From Caulobacter flavus (GTDB lineage: Bacteria; Pseudomonadota; Alphaproteobacteria; Caulobacterales; Caulobacteraceae), in NCBI RefSeq assembly GCF_003722335.1, contig NZ_CP026100.1, positions 4,624,001 through 4,688,000 of the forward strand: a DNA stretch of 64,000 nt. Reading direction: 5' to 3'. Below, one piece after another: positions 8,086-17,063 of this stretch; positions within the stretch are counted from its first letter, which is position 1; every line of letters starts with the position of its first letter. A model generated the notes under the pieces. The model did no database searches and was not told where the DNA came from. It worked only from the letters and a program-made list of their open reading frames with translations. The position numbers and the translations under genes are program-made.

Positions 8086-8859
8086 TTGAAGATCGCGACC
8101 TTCAACATCAACAACGTCGTCTCGCGCCTGGCCGTCCTGACCGCGTGGCTGGAGGCCGAGCAGCCCGACGTCGTGTGCCTGCAGGAACTGAAGGCCGACC
8201 AGGGCGCCTTCCCGCTCGCGGCCTTGGAGGCGCTGGGCTACGGCGCGGTATGGAAGGGTCAGCGGACCTGGAACGGGGTTGCGATCCTGGCCCGCGGCAT
8301 GACCCCGGTCCTGACCCGCACCGCCCTGCCCGGCGATCCCGACAAGGCCCAGGCGCGCTATATCGAGGCGGCGGTCAACGGCGTGCTGGTGGGCGGCCTT
8401 TACCTGCCCAACGGCAATCCTGCGCCGGGTCCGAAGTTCGACTACAAGCTGGTCTGGTTCGAGGCCTTCAACGCCCATGCCCAGACGCTGCTGGACGCGA
8501 AGGTCCCCGTCGTCCTGGCGGGCGACTACAATGTCGTGCCGACCGAGGCCGACCTCTATCCCAACCATTCCTATGGCGACAACGCGCTGCTGCGTCCCGA
8601 GAGCCGCGCGGCGTTCCAACGCCTGCTGGACCAGGGCTGGACCGATGGCCTGCGCGCGATCCATCCAACCGGACCGCTCTGGACCTTCTGGTCCTATCTT
8701 CGATTTCGCTGGCCCAAGGACAAGGGCCTGCGCATCGACCATCTGCTGGTCTCGCCGCAACTGACGGACGCCCTGGTCGACGCGGGCGTCGATCGCTGGG
8801 TTCGGGACCTGGACGGCGCCAGCGACCATGCCCCCGCCTGGATCACGCTGGACCGATGA
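8086..8859 (+). CDS. xth: Exodeoxyribonuclease III (AP endonuclease)
   Basis: 257 residues of the ExoIII/EEP family, a DNA repair nuclease acting at abasic sites and 3' blocked ends. Catalytic features are visible: the N-terminal IATFNINNV, the metal-binding Glu in CLQELKAD (residue 34), GDYNVVPTEADLY, and the terminal GASDHAPAWI with the catalytic Asp-His. The start is a TTG directly before KIATFN, as the family's N-terminus demands. The stop overlaps the ATG of the next gene (ATGA), so translation is coupled. It joins several other repair genes in this window. Confidence 0.92.
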   Translation: MKIATFNINNVVSRLAVLTAWLEAEQPDVVCLQELKADQGAFPLAALEALGYGAVWKGQRTWNGVAILARGMTPVLTRTALPGDPDKAQARYIEAAVNGVLVGGLYLPNGNPAPGPKFDYKLVWFEAFNAHAQTLLDAKVPVVLAGDYNVVPTEADLYPNHSYGDNALLRPESRAAFQRLLDQGWTDGLRAIHPTGPLWTFWSYLRFRWPKDKGLRIDHLLVSPQLTDALVDAGVDRWVRDLDGASDHAPAWITLDR

Positions 8860-9182
8860 GCGCGGCCTCGCCCGTCACCCCCGATGGTCGCTACATCGTC
8901 GTGCGCGGACGCCTCTGGCGACGGAGCAATCCCGGCCTCCCGCAAGAGCGACGCCAAGCGCTGGTCGAAGAGCTGATGGCCGCGCGACGCGCCGTGCGCA
9001 GCGCGCTTGCCGCCGGCGACAAGACAGCCCTCACGTCGGCCCGCGCCGAGGTTCAGAAGGCCAAGGTCGGCCTTGGCGAGCGCGGACCAGTCTGGTGGGA
9101 CGACGGCGCCCCCGACCTTACCCGCCGCCTGGCCCGCAACACCGCCTATGCGCAATGGTGGAAGAGCCTTGGCCACGACTAG
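8856..9182 (+). CDS. Conserved small protein coupled to exonuclease III
   Basis: 108 residues; start SAASPVTPDGRYIVVRGRLWRRSNP, a helical middle (MAARRAVRSALAAGD) and a Trp-rich end (PVWWDDGAPDLTRR...YAQWWKSLGHD). Proteins with this DGRYIVVRGRLWR beginning are common in alphaproteobacteria, with no assigned function. The ATG overlaps the stop of the xth gene. It is soluble, with no signal peptide. Confidence 0.7.
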   Translation: MSAASPVTPDGRYIVVRGRLWRRSNPGLPQERRQALVEELMAARRAVRSALAAGDKTALTSARAEVQKAKVGLGERGPVWWDDGAPDLTRRLARNTAYAQWWKSLGHD

Positions 9183-9214
9183 CGCCGCCATCAGCGGCGC
9201 CGTACGATCGCGCC

Positions 9215-9337
9215 ATGCCCGCCCGCTCCCGCCCGACCGCCCGCCTGCTGACCCCCGCCGGCTGGGCGAGCCTCGCCGTCCTGGCGATCCTGGCCGCCGG
9301 TGTGGCGGTGGCCTTGGTCGCCCTGGCGCCGCGCTAG
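9215..9337 (+). CDS. Possible one-helix membrane peptide
   Basis: A 40-residue frame: a basic start (MPARSRPTARLLTPAG) followed by one hydrophobic helix (ASLAVLAILAAGVAVALVALA). There is no convincing ribosome binding site. The arrangement fits a small membrane protein, but chance is possible in this GC-rich sequence. Confidence 0.3.
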   Translation: MPARSRPTARLLTPAGWASLAVLAILAAGVAVALVALAPR

Positions 9338-9507
9338 CAAGACCGAGGCGCGCCGAACAAATGGACCTGGCTCAGGCGGGGTCTCAGTTGCGAAACCTCG
9401 CCACTGATGGCGGCGTCGCGGGCCATGGCCTCGTATTCAATGAACGGCCCAGTCCTGCGCGCCAACGGGCCCGCGGCCTTCAGCATCCGATCAATCTCAG
9501 CCCACAC
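9334..9507 (-). CDS. Possible 57-residue small protein
   Basis: A minus-strand frame with a GTG start encodes a protein-like sequence beginning VWAEIDRMLKAAGPL and containing PFIEYEAMARDAAISGE, ending LFGAPRSC. It has balanced composition and regular helices, unlike the frames around it. It lies beyond the terminator of the stress gene upstream, so it would need its own promoter. I do not recognise the family. Confidence 0.35.
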   Translation of the reverse strand: MWAEIDRMLKAAGPLARRTGPFIEYEAMARDAAISGEVSQLRPRLSQVHLFGAPRSC

Positions 9508-9556
9508 CGAGGCGCCATCGGCGCCTATCGGCGGCCAACGTCATCGCGACTTGACG

Positions 9557-9587
9557 AAAAGAGCCCCGGGCCTTTGGCCCGGGGCTC
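9557..9587 (-). terminator. Rho-independent terminator of the stress gene at 9629-10393
   Basis: A perfect 12-base stem (GAGCCCCGGGCC with its complement) around a three-base loop, followed on the minus strand by TTTT. It lies 42 bases beyond the stop of the minus-strand stress gene. Confidence 0.8.
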
Positions 9588-9628
9588 CTCTGATCTGTCG
9601 GTTTCTGGCCGGTCAGGCGCCAGCGCGC

Positions 9629-10393
9629 CTAGACGCGTGGCGTCAGGCCATCGCCGGGGCGATCGAGGGTGTCGCGGCGGCCGTCGTCGTCATCGAACGC
9701 TGCGCCAGCTTCGCCGCCGACAAAGGACCGCTGCTCGCCGCGATAAAGCGCACGCTCGCGCTCCACCTGTTCAGCGCTGTAAGGTTCGGCAGCCTCGTCA
9801 AAGCGCGACCAACCGGACTGACGATAGACATCGCCGCGCGAGACGGCATCGACGCCGCGCCGGCCGTTGAGGATCTGCTCGATCTCGACCGCACGGTCCT
9901 CGTCTGCCTTGACGCTGACCAGGGTCCCGCCACGACGTACGCCCTCGGCATAGACGTTGGCTTCGGCATCGCTGTGGCCGGCTTCCTTCAGCGCGCCGAG
10001 CAAGCCGCCCGTCGCGCCGCCGGCCACCGCGCCGACGGCCGCGCCGACGGCGGTCGAGGCCAGCCAGCCTGCGGCGACCACCGGACCCAGGCCCGGAATG
10101 GCCAGCATGCCCAGACCCGCCAGCAGGCCCGCGCCGCCGCCGATCAAGCCGCCGGTCGTCGCGCCCTTGCCGGCGCCGTCGGCCACGTCGTTTTCGCCGT
10201 CACGATTGGCGTCGCCCAGCGGACCATCCGAGCCGAGGCCCCGTCCGGTGCGCCAATCGCCGGCGTGCCAGTTGTCGGCGTTGTTGGAGACGAGGCTGAT
10301 CTTGTCGCGATCAACGCCGGCGCGCTCGAGATCCTGGACGGCGTCGAGGGCTTGGGCATGGGTATCGAAAAGGCGGGTGATGGTTCTGGTCAT
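9629..10393 (-). CDS. General-stress (YflT-like) protein with glycine-zipper core
   Basis: 254 residues. The N-terminal MTRTITRLFDTHAQALDAVQDLERAGV resembles the YflT/general stress protein 17M domain. The middle (about residues 76-145) is a Gly/Ala-rich hydrophobic glycine-zipper that could enter membranes. Then comes VYAEGVRRGGTLVSVKADEDRA, a second stress-like module, and an acidic tail. The VYxEGVRRGG block also occurs in the paralogue at 38582-39151. It follows the lipoprotein gene at 10442 on the same strand and ends in a strong terminator. The function is not established; a role in envelope stress is inference. Confidence 0.75.
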   Translation of the reverse strand: MTRTITRLFDTHAQALDAVQDLERAGVDRDKISLVSNNADNWHAGDWRTGRGLGSDGPLGDANRDGENDVADGAGKGATTGGLIGGGAGLLAGLGMLAIPGLGPVVAAGWLASTAVGAAVGAVAGGATGGLLGALKEAGHSDAEANVYAEGVRRGGTLVSVKADEDRAVEIEQILNGRRGVDAVSRGDVYRQSGWSRFDEAAEPYSAEQVERERALYRGEQRSFVGGEAGAAFDDDDGRRDTLDRPGDGLTPRV

Positions 10394-10441
10394 GGCGATC
10401 TTCCCGTTGATGTTGGTTGAAGTTGCGGCCCGAGCGGACGG

Positions 10442-10786
10442 CTACATCGCCGTGACGGCGCCCTTGTAGTCGACCGAGACGCTGACTTCCTTGCCGTCCT
10501 TTGTGGCCTTGCCCTGCCACAGGCCGTTTTCGTTCTGAGTCAGCGGACCGACACCGGTGTAGCCGGCGGACTCGATCGCTCCTTTGGCCTGGGCCTCGGT
10601 GTAGGAGCTGGCTCCGGGGGTGGGCCCAGCGTCGCCGGTGGTCGGGGTTGTGTCGACCGCGGTGTTACGCGGAGCCTCGGACGTCGAGACGGCCGGGCCT
10701 TCGGTCTTGTCGGCCGTGTCGGTCTTCTGGCCGCAGGCTGCGAGTAGGCTGGCGGCGGCCGCCGCGATGATCAGGGGTTTCATCAT
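10442..10786 (-). CDS. PepSY-like lipoprotein
   Basis: 114 residues. The signal peptide MMKPLIIAAAAASLLAACG ends in a lipobox (LAAC), predicting an outer- or inner-membrane lipoprotein. A Thr/Ser/Pro-rich linker leads to a C-terminal module (YTEAQAKGAIESAGYTGVG...GKEVSVSVDYKGAV) resembling a PepSY/small periplasmic inhibitor fold. The start is one of two adjacent ATGs. It is separated from the next stress gene by 48 bases and is probably cotranscribed. No sigma-type promoter could be assigned upstream with confidence. Confidence 0.7.
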   Translation of the reverse strand: MMKPLIIAAAAASLLAACGQKTDTADKTEGPAVSTSEAPRNTAVDTTPTTGDAGPTPGASSYTEAQAKGAIESAGYTGVGPLTQNENGLWQGKATKDGKEVSVSVDYKGAVTAM

Positions 10787-10956
10787 GGTTATGTCTCCCA
10801 GTGGCGCCGGGAGGAAGGCCTGAGCCCACCGATCAGTTCCAACCCCAATCGTCCGGAATCGACGACGGCGCCGGGACATTGCGCGGTGCGGGGAATTCTT
10901 CCGAATCCAAGGCTTTGCCGTAACGATAGCGGCGCCGCAGATCCTCTCACCCGGGC

Positions 10957-10981
10957 GGAACAGGGCTTGCGCCCGTCCGTT
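10957..10981 (+). promoter_or_regulatory. EcfG (sigma-T type) promoter of the SDR gene
   Basis: GGAAC at 10957-10961, a 16-base spacer and CGTT at 10978-10981: an exact match to the alphaproteobacterial general-stress consensus. It lies 25 bases before the ATG. Confidence 0.75.
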
Positions 10982-11006
10982 GCGCTGTCTCCCGAGGAGA
11001 CCGGAC

Positions 11007-11906
11007 ATGAGCCCTGAAGAGCGTCTGCGCACCCAAGATCCGCGCGAGCAATATCCCAAGCCGCCCTTCCCGGCCCAGCCGCAGCCGGCGCCGGGCCTCG
11101 CCGCCAAGATGCACCCCCAGCCGGACCACGGCGAGGAAAGTTATCGCGGCGCGGGCAAGCTGGTCGGCCGCAAGGCGCTGATCACCGGCGCCGACTCCGG
11201 CATCGGCCGCGCCGCCGCCATCGCCTATGCCCGCGAGGGCGCCGACGTGGCCATCGGCTATCTGCCGAGCGAGGAAAGCGACGCCCGTGAGGTCATCGCC
11301 CTGATCGAGGCCGAGGGTCGCAAGGCTGTCGCCCTGCCCGGCGACATCAAGGACGAGGCCTTCTGCCGCGAGTTGGTGGCTAAGGCGGTGGAAGGCCTGG
11401 GCGGGCTCGACATCCTGGTCAACAACGCCGGCAAGCAGGTCAGCCGCCCCGACATCGCCGCCATCGACAGCGAGCAGTTCGACCACACGCTAAAGACCAA
11501 CCTCTACGCCTTGTTCTGGATCACCCAGGCGGCGAAGCCGCACCTCAAGCCCGGCGCGGCGGTGATCAACACCGCCTCGATCCAGGCCTACGAGCCGTCC
11601 GACACCTTGCTCGACTACGCCACCACCAAGGCCGGCATCGTCGCCTTCACCAAGGCCCTGGCCAAACAGTTGATCAAGCAGGGCGTGCGCGCCAACGCGG
11701 TCGCGCCCGGCCCTTTCTGGACCGCCCTGCAGCCCAGCGGCGGCCAGACCCAGGAGAAGGTGCAGCACTTTGGCGAACAGAGCCAGTTCGGCCGCCCTGG
11801 CCAGCCGGTGGAGATCGCGCCGATCTACGTGCTCCTGGCCTCGCAGGAAGCCAGCTTCATCACCGGCGAGGTCTATGGCGTTACTGGCGGGGCCGGCATC
11901 GCCTGA
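11007..11906 (+). CDS. SDR family oxidoreductase (YghA-type)
   Basis: 299 residues of the classical short-chain dehydrogenase family with the N-terminal extension typical of YghA/general stress protein 39 enzymes (EQYPKPPFPAQPQPAPG). The cofactor motif TGADSGIG is at residues 60-67, with NNAGKQ, the catalytic Ser in NTASIQAY and Tyr/Lys in DYATTKAG. The C-terminal SFITGEVYGVTGG is family-typical. The substrate is unknown. GAGGAGA precedes the ATG. The exact general-stress promoter upstream agrees with the stress-linked behaviour of such enzymes. Confidence 0.9.
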   Translation: MSPEERLRTQDPREQYPKPPFPAQPQPAPGLAAKMHPQPDHGEESYRGAGKLVGRKALITGADSGIGRAAAIAYAREGADVAIGYLPSEESDAREVIALIEAEGRKAVALPGDIKDEAFCRELVAKAVEGLGGLDILVNNAGKQVSRPDIAAIDSEQFDHTLKTNLYALFWITQAAKPHLKPGAAVINTASIQAYEPSDTLLDYATTKAGIVAFTKALAKQLIKQGVRANAVAPGPFWTALQPSGGQTQEKVQHFGEQSQFGRPGQPVEIAPIYVLLASQEASFITGEVYGVTGGAGIA

Positions 11907-12102
11907 CGTCCGGGTGTCGCACAAGCGCCTCAAAGGACACAGTTCGGCGCCGATCCGGGCTCCAGCCATTTTCCGAAGCGGCTTGCTCTTGCGGTCGAAC
12001 CCGTCAACGCGGACGATCCGTCCCGTCGACCACCTCAGCCGGCTGGTGCGCGTACCCCTCGAGTTCCAGCCGCCGTGGGCGGCAAACCTTAGGAGCCTGG
12101 AC

Positions 12103-12405
12103 GTGGATCAGACGGCCCTGATGGAAGATATGCGGCGTGCGACCGAGAGCATCGTCGCCGCGCGCCTGCCGATCCGGCTGCGCGCGGCCCAAAAGGGCGT
12201 CGTCGTCGAAGCGCCGGCTTGCGCGACCACGCGGCTCGTCGATCCGCTGGAGGCCACCGTGACCTGGGCGGCGCTTGATCAGGCCAGGGCGGCCGTCCTG
12301 CACCCGCTGGTCGGCGCGCTGATCGCCTTCCTGCACAACGGCGGCCCGCCGCCGCCCGGGTTTGAACGCCCGCAGCGCGCGCCCGTCAGCCGCCGTTTGC
12401 ACTAA
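12103..12405 (+). CDS. Hypothetical protein
   Basis: 100 residues from a GTG preceded by AGGAG (12091-12095): MDQTALMEDMRRATESIVAARLP, then a strand-like RLRAAQKGVVVEAPACATTRLVD and a C-terminal HPLVGALIAFLHNGG helix. An ATG at 12121 is a possible shorter start. No family is recognised. It converges on the GH65-like gene with a ten-base gap. About 195 bases separate it from the SDR stop; that gap shows no promoter I can name. Confidence 0.5.
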   Translation: MDQTALMEDMRRATESIVAARLPIRLRAAQKGVVVEAPACATTRLVDPLEATVTWAALDQARAAVLHPLVGALIAFLHNGGPPPPGFERPQRAPVSRRLH

Positions 12406-12415
12406 AGGCGCGCGA

Positions 12416-14473
12416 TCAGGCCAAACGAGCGGTCTCGCCCTGGCGGGCCGTCAGGCCCATGGACCGTCCCCGGACCCAAAGCTGGTCGATTTCGATTGCC
12501 GACCACCCCTTGGGCAGGACGACGGGGCGCCCGCTCCAGGCGTCGGGCTGAACTCCCGATGGGAAGACCCCGGTGAACCCAAAAAGCAGACCCGTCAGGA
12601 AGCCGCCGATATTGGCGAAGAAAGGACCGGCCTGGGGCTGCTCGGGAAATCGGTCGGCGCGGTATTCGAGGGTCTGCAGAAAGCGTCCGACCACGAACTG
12701 GCCATAGCCGGCCTCAAGCAAGGCGAGCGCGCGTTCCCGATCGGCGAGCCGGGCGGCCCAGGCGCCATAGAGCGCCGACAGCATCGGACTGCCGATGTAG
12801 TCGTCGGCCAGGTCGAGATAGAGCGACAGCGTCGCGGCCTCTTCCTCGGGCGTCATCGCGTAGCCGAAGGGAAACAAGCCCATCAGGGGATCGGGCGTGG
12901 CGCCCTTTTCCTCGTTGGTGCGGAAGTCGTCGTGCGAAACCACCGCCTGGCCGCGGCGTGGGATCTGCATGCCCTCGGCGATCTCCCGCCAGGCCGGATC
13001 GGCGGCCAATCCAAGATCCTCGGCGATCCTCAATCCGGCGTGAAGCACCACCACCGCGCCCATGTTGGTGAAGGCGGCGTTGTCCACCGGCTGCTGACGC
13101 TCGGCGATGCCCATCGAGGCCTTGATGGCGTAGCCGCCGCGCACCTTGGAAACCCGGCTGGCGATCCATTCGCAGACCCCGGACACCACTGGCCAGGTCC
13201 GCGTGCGCAGGAACTCCCGATCGCCGGTGACGTCGGCATAGAAGACGAAAGCGCGGGCCACATCCAGCGAAACATGGTCCTCGTGCCAGGCGGCCGTGCC
13301 CGGCATCGGCGCGGCTTCCTCTCCGCTGCGCGGCGCGCTTTCCCAGGGAAACTGCAGGCCCCGCCGCCCCATCAGCTGGGCGTTGCGCCGCGCCCCGTCC
13401 AGATGCGTGAAACGGTACTCGAGCATGGCCTTGGCCGCGTGGGGCTGGATCGTGCACAGGGCGGGAACCGCGAAGGCTTCGATGTCCCACATCACGTGGC
13501 CATAGTAGTAGTGATAGTCGTGCCAGGTCGCCAAACCGAAGATCGAGGTCGAAGCCGGCGAGGAGGCATGGACCGAGCTGTTGAGGTAGAAGAAGGCTGC
13601 ATCGACGATCCCCTGCCAGCGCTCGTCGGCGCCCTCGACGCGGATCCGGCTCTTCCATAGCTCATCCCACTCCGCGCGGTTCTGGCGGCGCACCTGGTCA
13701 AAGCCGTCGCTGCGCGCCTTGGCGACCAGCCGCTGGGCCTGCTGGTCGGGGAGCGCATGCAGAACATCGGGCACGATGCTGACGATCTGGCGAAGCCGCA
13801 CCGTCCGCCCTGCCCGCGCCGCCAGCCCATATTCGCTGACCAGGCGGTCATCGCGCAGCGGTGGGCGGATCGGCTCGACCTCGCCAGCGCCTAGCACCTC
13901 GGTGACCAGGGCCAAGCCGCAGGTGGACAGATCTCCCGCAGAACTCCACAGCAGCGAGCCGTCGCAGGCTGGCGCGTCCTCGCCGGGGGTCTGGCGGCTA
14001 TGGCGCAAGGCGGCCCCGTCGACGCCCGCGGCGTCGATGCTCGCTCGCAATCCCAGAGCACAGGCCTTGCCGACCGTGACGGCGATCTCCTGGCAGACCA
14101 GGGTCGGATCGCGTCGGCTGCAGAAGGTCACGACCTCCACCGCCGCCCGCCGCCCCTGCGCTTCGCACACGAAGCGCGAGGTGAGTTCGCCGCATGAGAA
14201 GTCGTAGTCCTGCTGAAGCTCGGTGACTTGGTGGGGCACGTCCGACAGCCAGACGCCATCCAGAGCCAAGTCCCCCGCCAAAGGATAGGGCGCCACCGCC
14301 GCCGCCTCGATCTGCCGTTCGTAGTGCTGACCGCTAAAGCCGCTGACCAGGCACATGCCGGCCTGCAGGGGCGTCTCTCGCACCCGCAGGCCGACCAGAC
14401 CGTTGGCGACATAGGCTGGAAGTTCACGACGTCCAGCGCCGGCGACAGGGGGCGGGTTGATCGGGGTGTTCAT
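12416..14473 (-). CDS. Glycoside hydrolase family 65-like protein
   Basis: 685 residues from the ATG (MNTPINPPPV); a TTG at 14518 would add 15. The sequence resembles GH65 enzymes such as acid trehalase and glucosylgalactosyl-hydroxylysine glucosidase. It has a beta-sandwich N-terminal half and an (alpha/alpha)6 barrel with WHDYHYYYGHVMWDIEAF, LEYRFTHLDGARRNAQL and the hallmark GLQFPWES..SGEE, followed by HVSLDVARAFVFYADVTGD. A short C-terminal domain contains FAN-IGGFLTGLLFGFTG. No signal peptide is seen, so action in the cytoplasm is likely. The substrate, probably an alpha-glucoside, cannot be told from sequence. Confidence 0.8.
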   Translation of the reverse strand: MNTPINPPPVAGAGRRELPAYVANGLVGLRVRETPLQAGMCLVSGFSGQHYERQIEAAAVAPYPLAGDLALDGVWLSDVPHQVTELQQDYDFSCGELTSRFVCEAQGRRAAVEVVTFCSRRDPTLVCQEIAVTVGKACALGLRASIDAAGVDGAALRHSRQTPGEDAPACDGSLLWSSAGDLSTCGLALVTEVLGAGEVEPIRPPLRDDRLVSEYGLAARAGRTVRLRQIVSIVPDVLHALPDQQAQRLVAKARSDGFDQVRRQNRAEWDELWKSRIRVEGADERWQGIVDAAFFYLNSSVHASSPASTSIFGLATWHDYHYYYGHVMWDIEAFAVPALCTIQPHAAKAMLEYRFTHLDGARRNAQLMGRRGLQFPWESAPRSGEEAAPMPGTAAWHEDHVSLDVARAFVFYADVTGDREFLRTRTWPVVSGVCEWIASRVSKVRGGYAIKASMGIAERQQPVDNAAFTNMGAVVVLHAGLRIAEDLGLAADPAWREIAEGMQIPRRGQAVVSHDDFRTNEEKGATPDPLMGLFPFGYAMTPEEEAATLSLYLDLADDYIGSPMLSALYGAWAARLADRERALALLEAGYGQFVVGRFLQTLEYRADRFPEQPQAGPFFANIGGFLTGLLFGFTGVFPSGVQPDAWSGRPVVLPKGWSAIEIDQLWVRGRSMGLTARQGETARLA

Positions 14474-14518
14474 CGATGGCGGCGACCTGTCTGGGAGTCC
14501 TGCGCTTCGAACCGCCAA

Positions 14519-14903
14519 GGCTGCCTATGGTTTCATGGTCTGTCCTATGAGGGGCCGCGGCGCACCCAACGCCATGACCGCGCTGGGGCCAAACCGTAAA
14601 GCGATGGCCTTGCACTGCGTCCGAGCGATACGCGAAGCCTGCCGATCCTCCTGAGCTCGGCTTGGCCCGTCGACGCTTGTCCCACGGGACCTATCGGGGC
14701 TCGCGTCTCCCAGATATCCGCGCGGCTCCGACCCTGAAGGAGGCGCCCTTGAGCGCGGCCCACCTTAGCGCGCCCCGCAGCGCCGTCCTGCGACGTTGGA
14801 ACATTTTCTGTCGGCGGCGCGTAAACCTGTCAGGCGCCGCCAAGCTTGCGCGTTCATCGTGCAGCCTGCGGCGCCGCCTTTGGTTTTGCTGGAGGTCCAG
14901 ACG
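14519..14903 (+). other. Gene-free stretch with a possible stress promoter
   Basis: No convincing protein frame. On the plus strand, GGAAC at 14798-14802, 17 bases and CGTA at 14820-14823 resemble an EcfG promoter with one -10 mismatch. This could serve the small frame at 14904. The remainder is probably the leader and promoter region of the minus-strand glycosidase gene. Confidence 0.3.
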
Positions 14904-15014
14904 ATGCTTGCACTTGGCCATGACCTTGGACGAGGCGGCGCGCGCGCAGCGCGCCTGGGCAAGAGGGCCGATCAGGCGTCATGCGGGCGCGACCACGCCT
15001 TCGCCTTCGAATAG
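14904..15014 (+). CDS. Possible 36-residue basic peptide
   Basis: MLALGHDLGRGGARAARLGK at the start and a short tail ending HAFAFE. It is preceded by a good GGAGG (14891-14895) at eight bases and by a promoter-like site. Hairpins follow at 15020-15036 and 15093-15114. The codons alone do not prove coding, so this is a candidate only. Confidence 0.3.
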   Translation: MLALGHDLGRGGARAARLGKRADQASCGRDHAFAFE

Positions 15015-15138
15015 CGCCGGCCTGACCCCGTCAGGCCGCATCCAAACTGGAGGCTTTGCCTCCCCGCTCGCCATCCGGCTTGAGCCTACATCGCGCCCCG
15101 GTCACGGCCGGGGCGCCTTTGCGCGTACCAGCTCGCTC

Positions 15139-16848
15139 CTAGACCTGACCAAACCGCGCCACGAAGTCGGCGACCTCGGCGGCCGGCATGGGCCTGGCGA
15201 AGTGGTAGCCCTGGACCTGATCGCAGCCATAGCCGCTGAGGGTGGCCAGCTGCTCGGGCTTCTCCACGCCTTCGGCGACCACCTTCATGCCCATGCTGGC
15301 CCCAAGGTTGATCACGGCCCGAACGATCGCGTCGTCCTCGACGTTCTGGACGAACGACTTGTCGATCTTCAGCCGATCGACCGGGAACTGACGCAGATTA
15401 GCCAAGGAGGCGTAGCCGGTGCCAAAGTCGTCCAGGGCGATCAGCACGCCGGTGTCATGCAGTTGGCGAACCGTGCTCGCCACCACGTCCGCGCCCCAGC
15501 CCATATAGACGTTTTCGGTGACCTCGATGGTCAGGCGGCTGGCCGGGACATTCCAGCGGGCCAGGCGATCGGCGATGTCGCTGGCCAGGCGTCCTGAGCG
15601 AAACTGCTCGGTCGAGACGTTGATGGCCACACGGCCAAGCTCCACGCCCTCGTCGAGCCAGGCCCGCATCTGACCCAGGGCGCGTTCCAGCGCCACCTCG
15701 CCCAGCTTCAGGGAAAGGTCGCTGTCGTCGAAGGCGGCCATGAAGGCGCCGGGGGCCAGGACGCCCTGCTCGGGATGGTTCCAGCGCATCAGCGCCTCGA
15801 ACCCGGCGACGCGGTTGGCGGCGATGTCGACGACGGGTTGGTAAAAGAGGTCGAACTCCCCCTGCGCCAAGCCAAGACGCACTTCGCGCAGCAACTCGAC
15901 GCGCTGCTCGACCTGGGTCCGCATCGCCGGCTGGAAGACCACGCAGCGATTGCGACCGCCGGCCTTGGCCTCATAGAGGGCGACGTCGGCGTTCTTGAGC
16001 AGGTGAAGCGGGTCTGCGTCGGGGTCCTCGTGAAGCGCCGCGCCGATGCTGGCGCTGATCGTAAAGCTGCGCCCCGCGTGCTCGATGGGCGTGCGCAGCA
16101 GCGCCTGCAGGGTCTCGATCGGCCGCGCCAGATCCTCAGGCCCGGCAAGGCCCCGCAGCACGACAGCGAACTCGTCGCCGCCCAGGCGCGAGACGGTGTC
16201 GGACTTGCGAAAGGCGCGGCGCAGGAGATCGGCCAGGCTGAGCAGCAGGGCGTCGCCGGCGTCATGGCCCAGGGTGTCGTTGATGTCCTTGAAGTGGTCG
16301 ACGTCGATCATGATGACGCCGAACATCTCCCCGGCCCGCTCGGCCGCGGCGACCGCGTTCTCGAAGCTCTTCTGAAAGGCGGCGCGATTGGGTAGGCGCG
16401 TCAGGGTGTCTCGGTAGGCCAGGAACGCAATCTGGGCGGAGGCCGCAACGCGGTCGGAGATATCCTCGTGGGTGGCGACATAGCCCCCGCCGGCCAGCGG
16501 CGTGTGGGAGACCCTCACCGTGCGGCCGTCGGCCAGTTCATATTCGCCGATCACCGCCTGGCCTGGCGCGGCCGTGGCGCTCTTGGCCAGATGCTCGGCG
16601 ACGCCGCGCATGGGCCCCTGCCCCGTGCGCAGGCAATGGGCGATGATCGCCTCGCGAGGCGCGCCCGGCTCGGTCAGGTGCTGGGGCAGGTCGTAAAGCG
16701 CGGCGAAGGCGAGATTGCAGAAGGCCAGGCGTCCGTCGGACCCGACCATGCACAGGCCGTGGGGCAGGTTGCCCAGGGCCGCCAGGATCAGTTCGGGCTC
16801 GACGCCCTGACGGCGGCTGGGAAGCGAAATAACATTTGATATCGGCAC
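15139..16848 (-). CDS. PAS-GGDEF-EAL cyclic di-GMP enzyme
   Basis: 569 residues: a PAS-like sensor at about 20-135 (LPHGLCMVGSDGRLAFCNLAF), a GGDEF domain at about 140-300 with an intact RLGGDEFAVV active site, and an EAL domain at about 315-565. The EAL domain keeps FEALMRW, NVSTEQF, EVTEN, DDFGTGYAS, KIDKSFV and VAEGVE, so both the cyclase and phosphodiesterase sites look competent. No membrane segment is seen, so the protein should be cytosolic. It would make or break the second messenger controlling motility and surface attachment. The ATG start follows a weak leader. Confidence 0.93.
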   Translation of the reverse strand: MPISNVISLPSRRQGVEPELILAALGNLPHGLCMVGSDGRLAFCNLAFAALYDLPQHLTEPGAPREAIIAHCLRTGQGPMRGVAEHLAKSATAAPGQAVIGEYELADGRTVRVSHTPLAGGGYVATHEDISDRVAASAQIAFLAYRDTLTRLPNRAAFQKSFENAVAAAERAGEMFGVIMIDVDHFKDINDTLGHDAGDALLLSLADLLRRAFRKSDTVSRLGGDEFAVVLRGLAGPEDLARPIETLQALLRTPIEHAGRSFTISASIGAALHEDPDADPLHLLKNADVALYEAKAGGRNRCVVFQPAMRTQVEQRVELLREVRLGLAQGEFDLFYQPVVDIAANRVAGFEALMRWNHPEQGVLAPGAFMAAFDDSDLSLKLGEVALERALGQMRAWLDEGVELGRVAINVSTEQFRSGRLASDIADRLARWNVPASRLTIEVTENVYMGWGADVVASTVRQLHDTGVLIALDDFGTGYASLANLRQFPVDRLKIDKSFVQNVEDDAIVRAVINLGASMGMKVVAEGVEKPEQLATLSGYGCDQVQGYHFARPMPAAEVADFVARFGQV

Positions 16849-17063
16849 TTTAGCAATCCCTCACACTGGCGGCGACACTGCGCCGAGGAGGGCTAATCGT
16901 TTCTGACCACGGCTCGCGACCATGGGTCGCACGCCTCTCCAGCCTGAGGCGAAAAGCTCGGGAGCGGGCCCAAGTCCGCCCGGGGCCCCGCGGCGCCTTT
17001 GGTCGGTTCGAGCGTTAGCAACCTGGCCGCCCGCGATCCGCGCCCGGCCCCGGACGCCCCGCC

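Noticed and set aside
12362..13660. Long plus-strand frame opposite the GH65-like gene
   Set aside because: Shadow of high GC third positions; no recognisable protein features.
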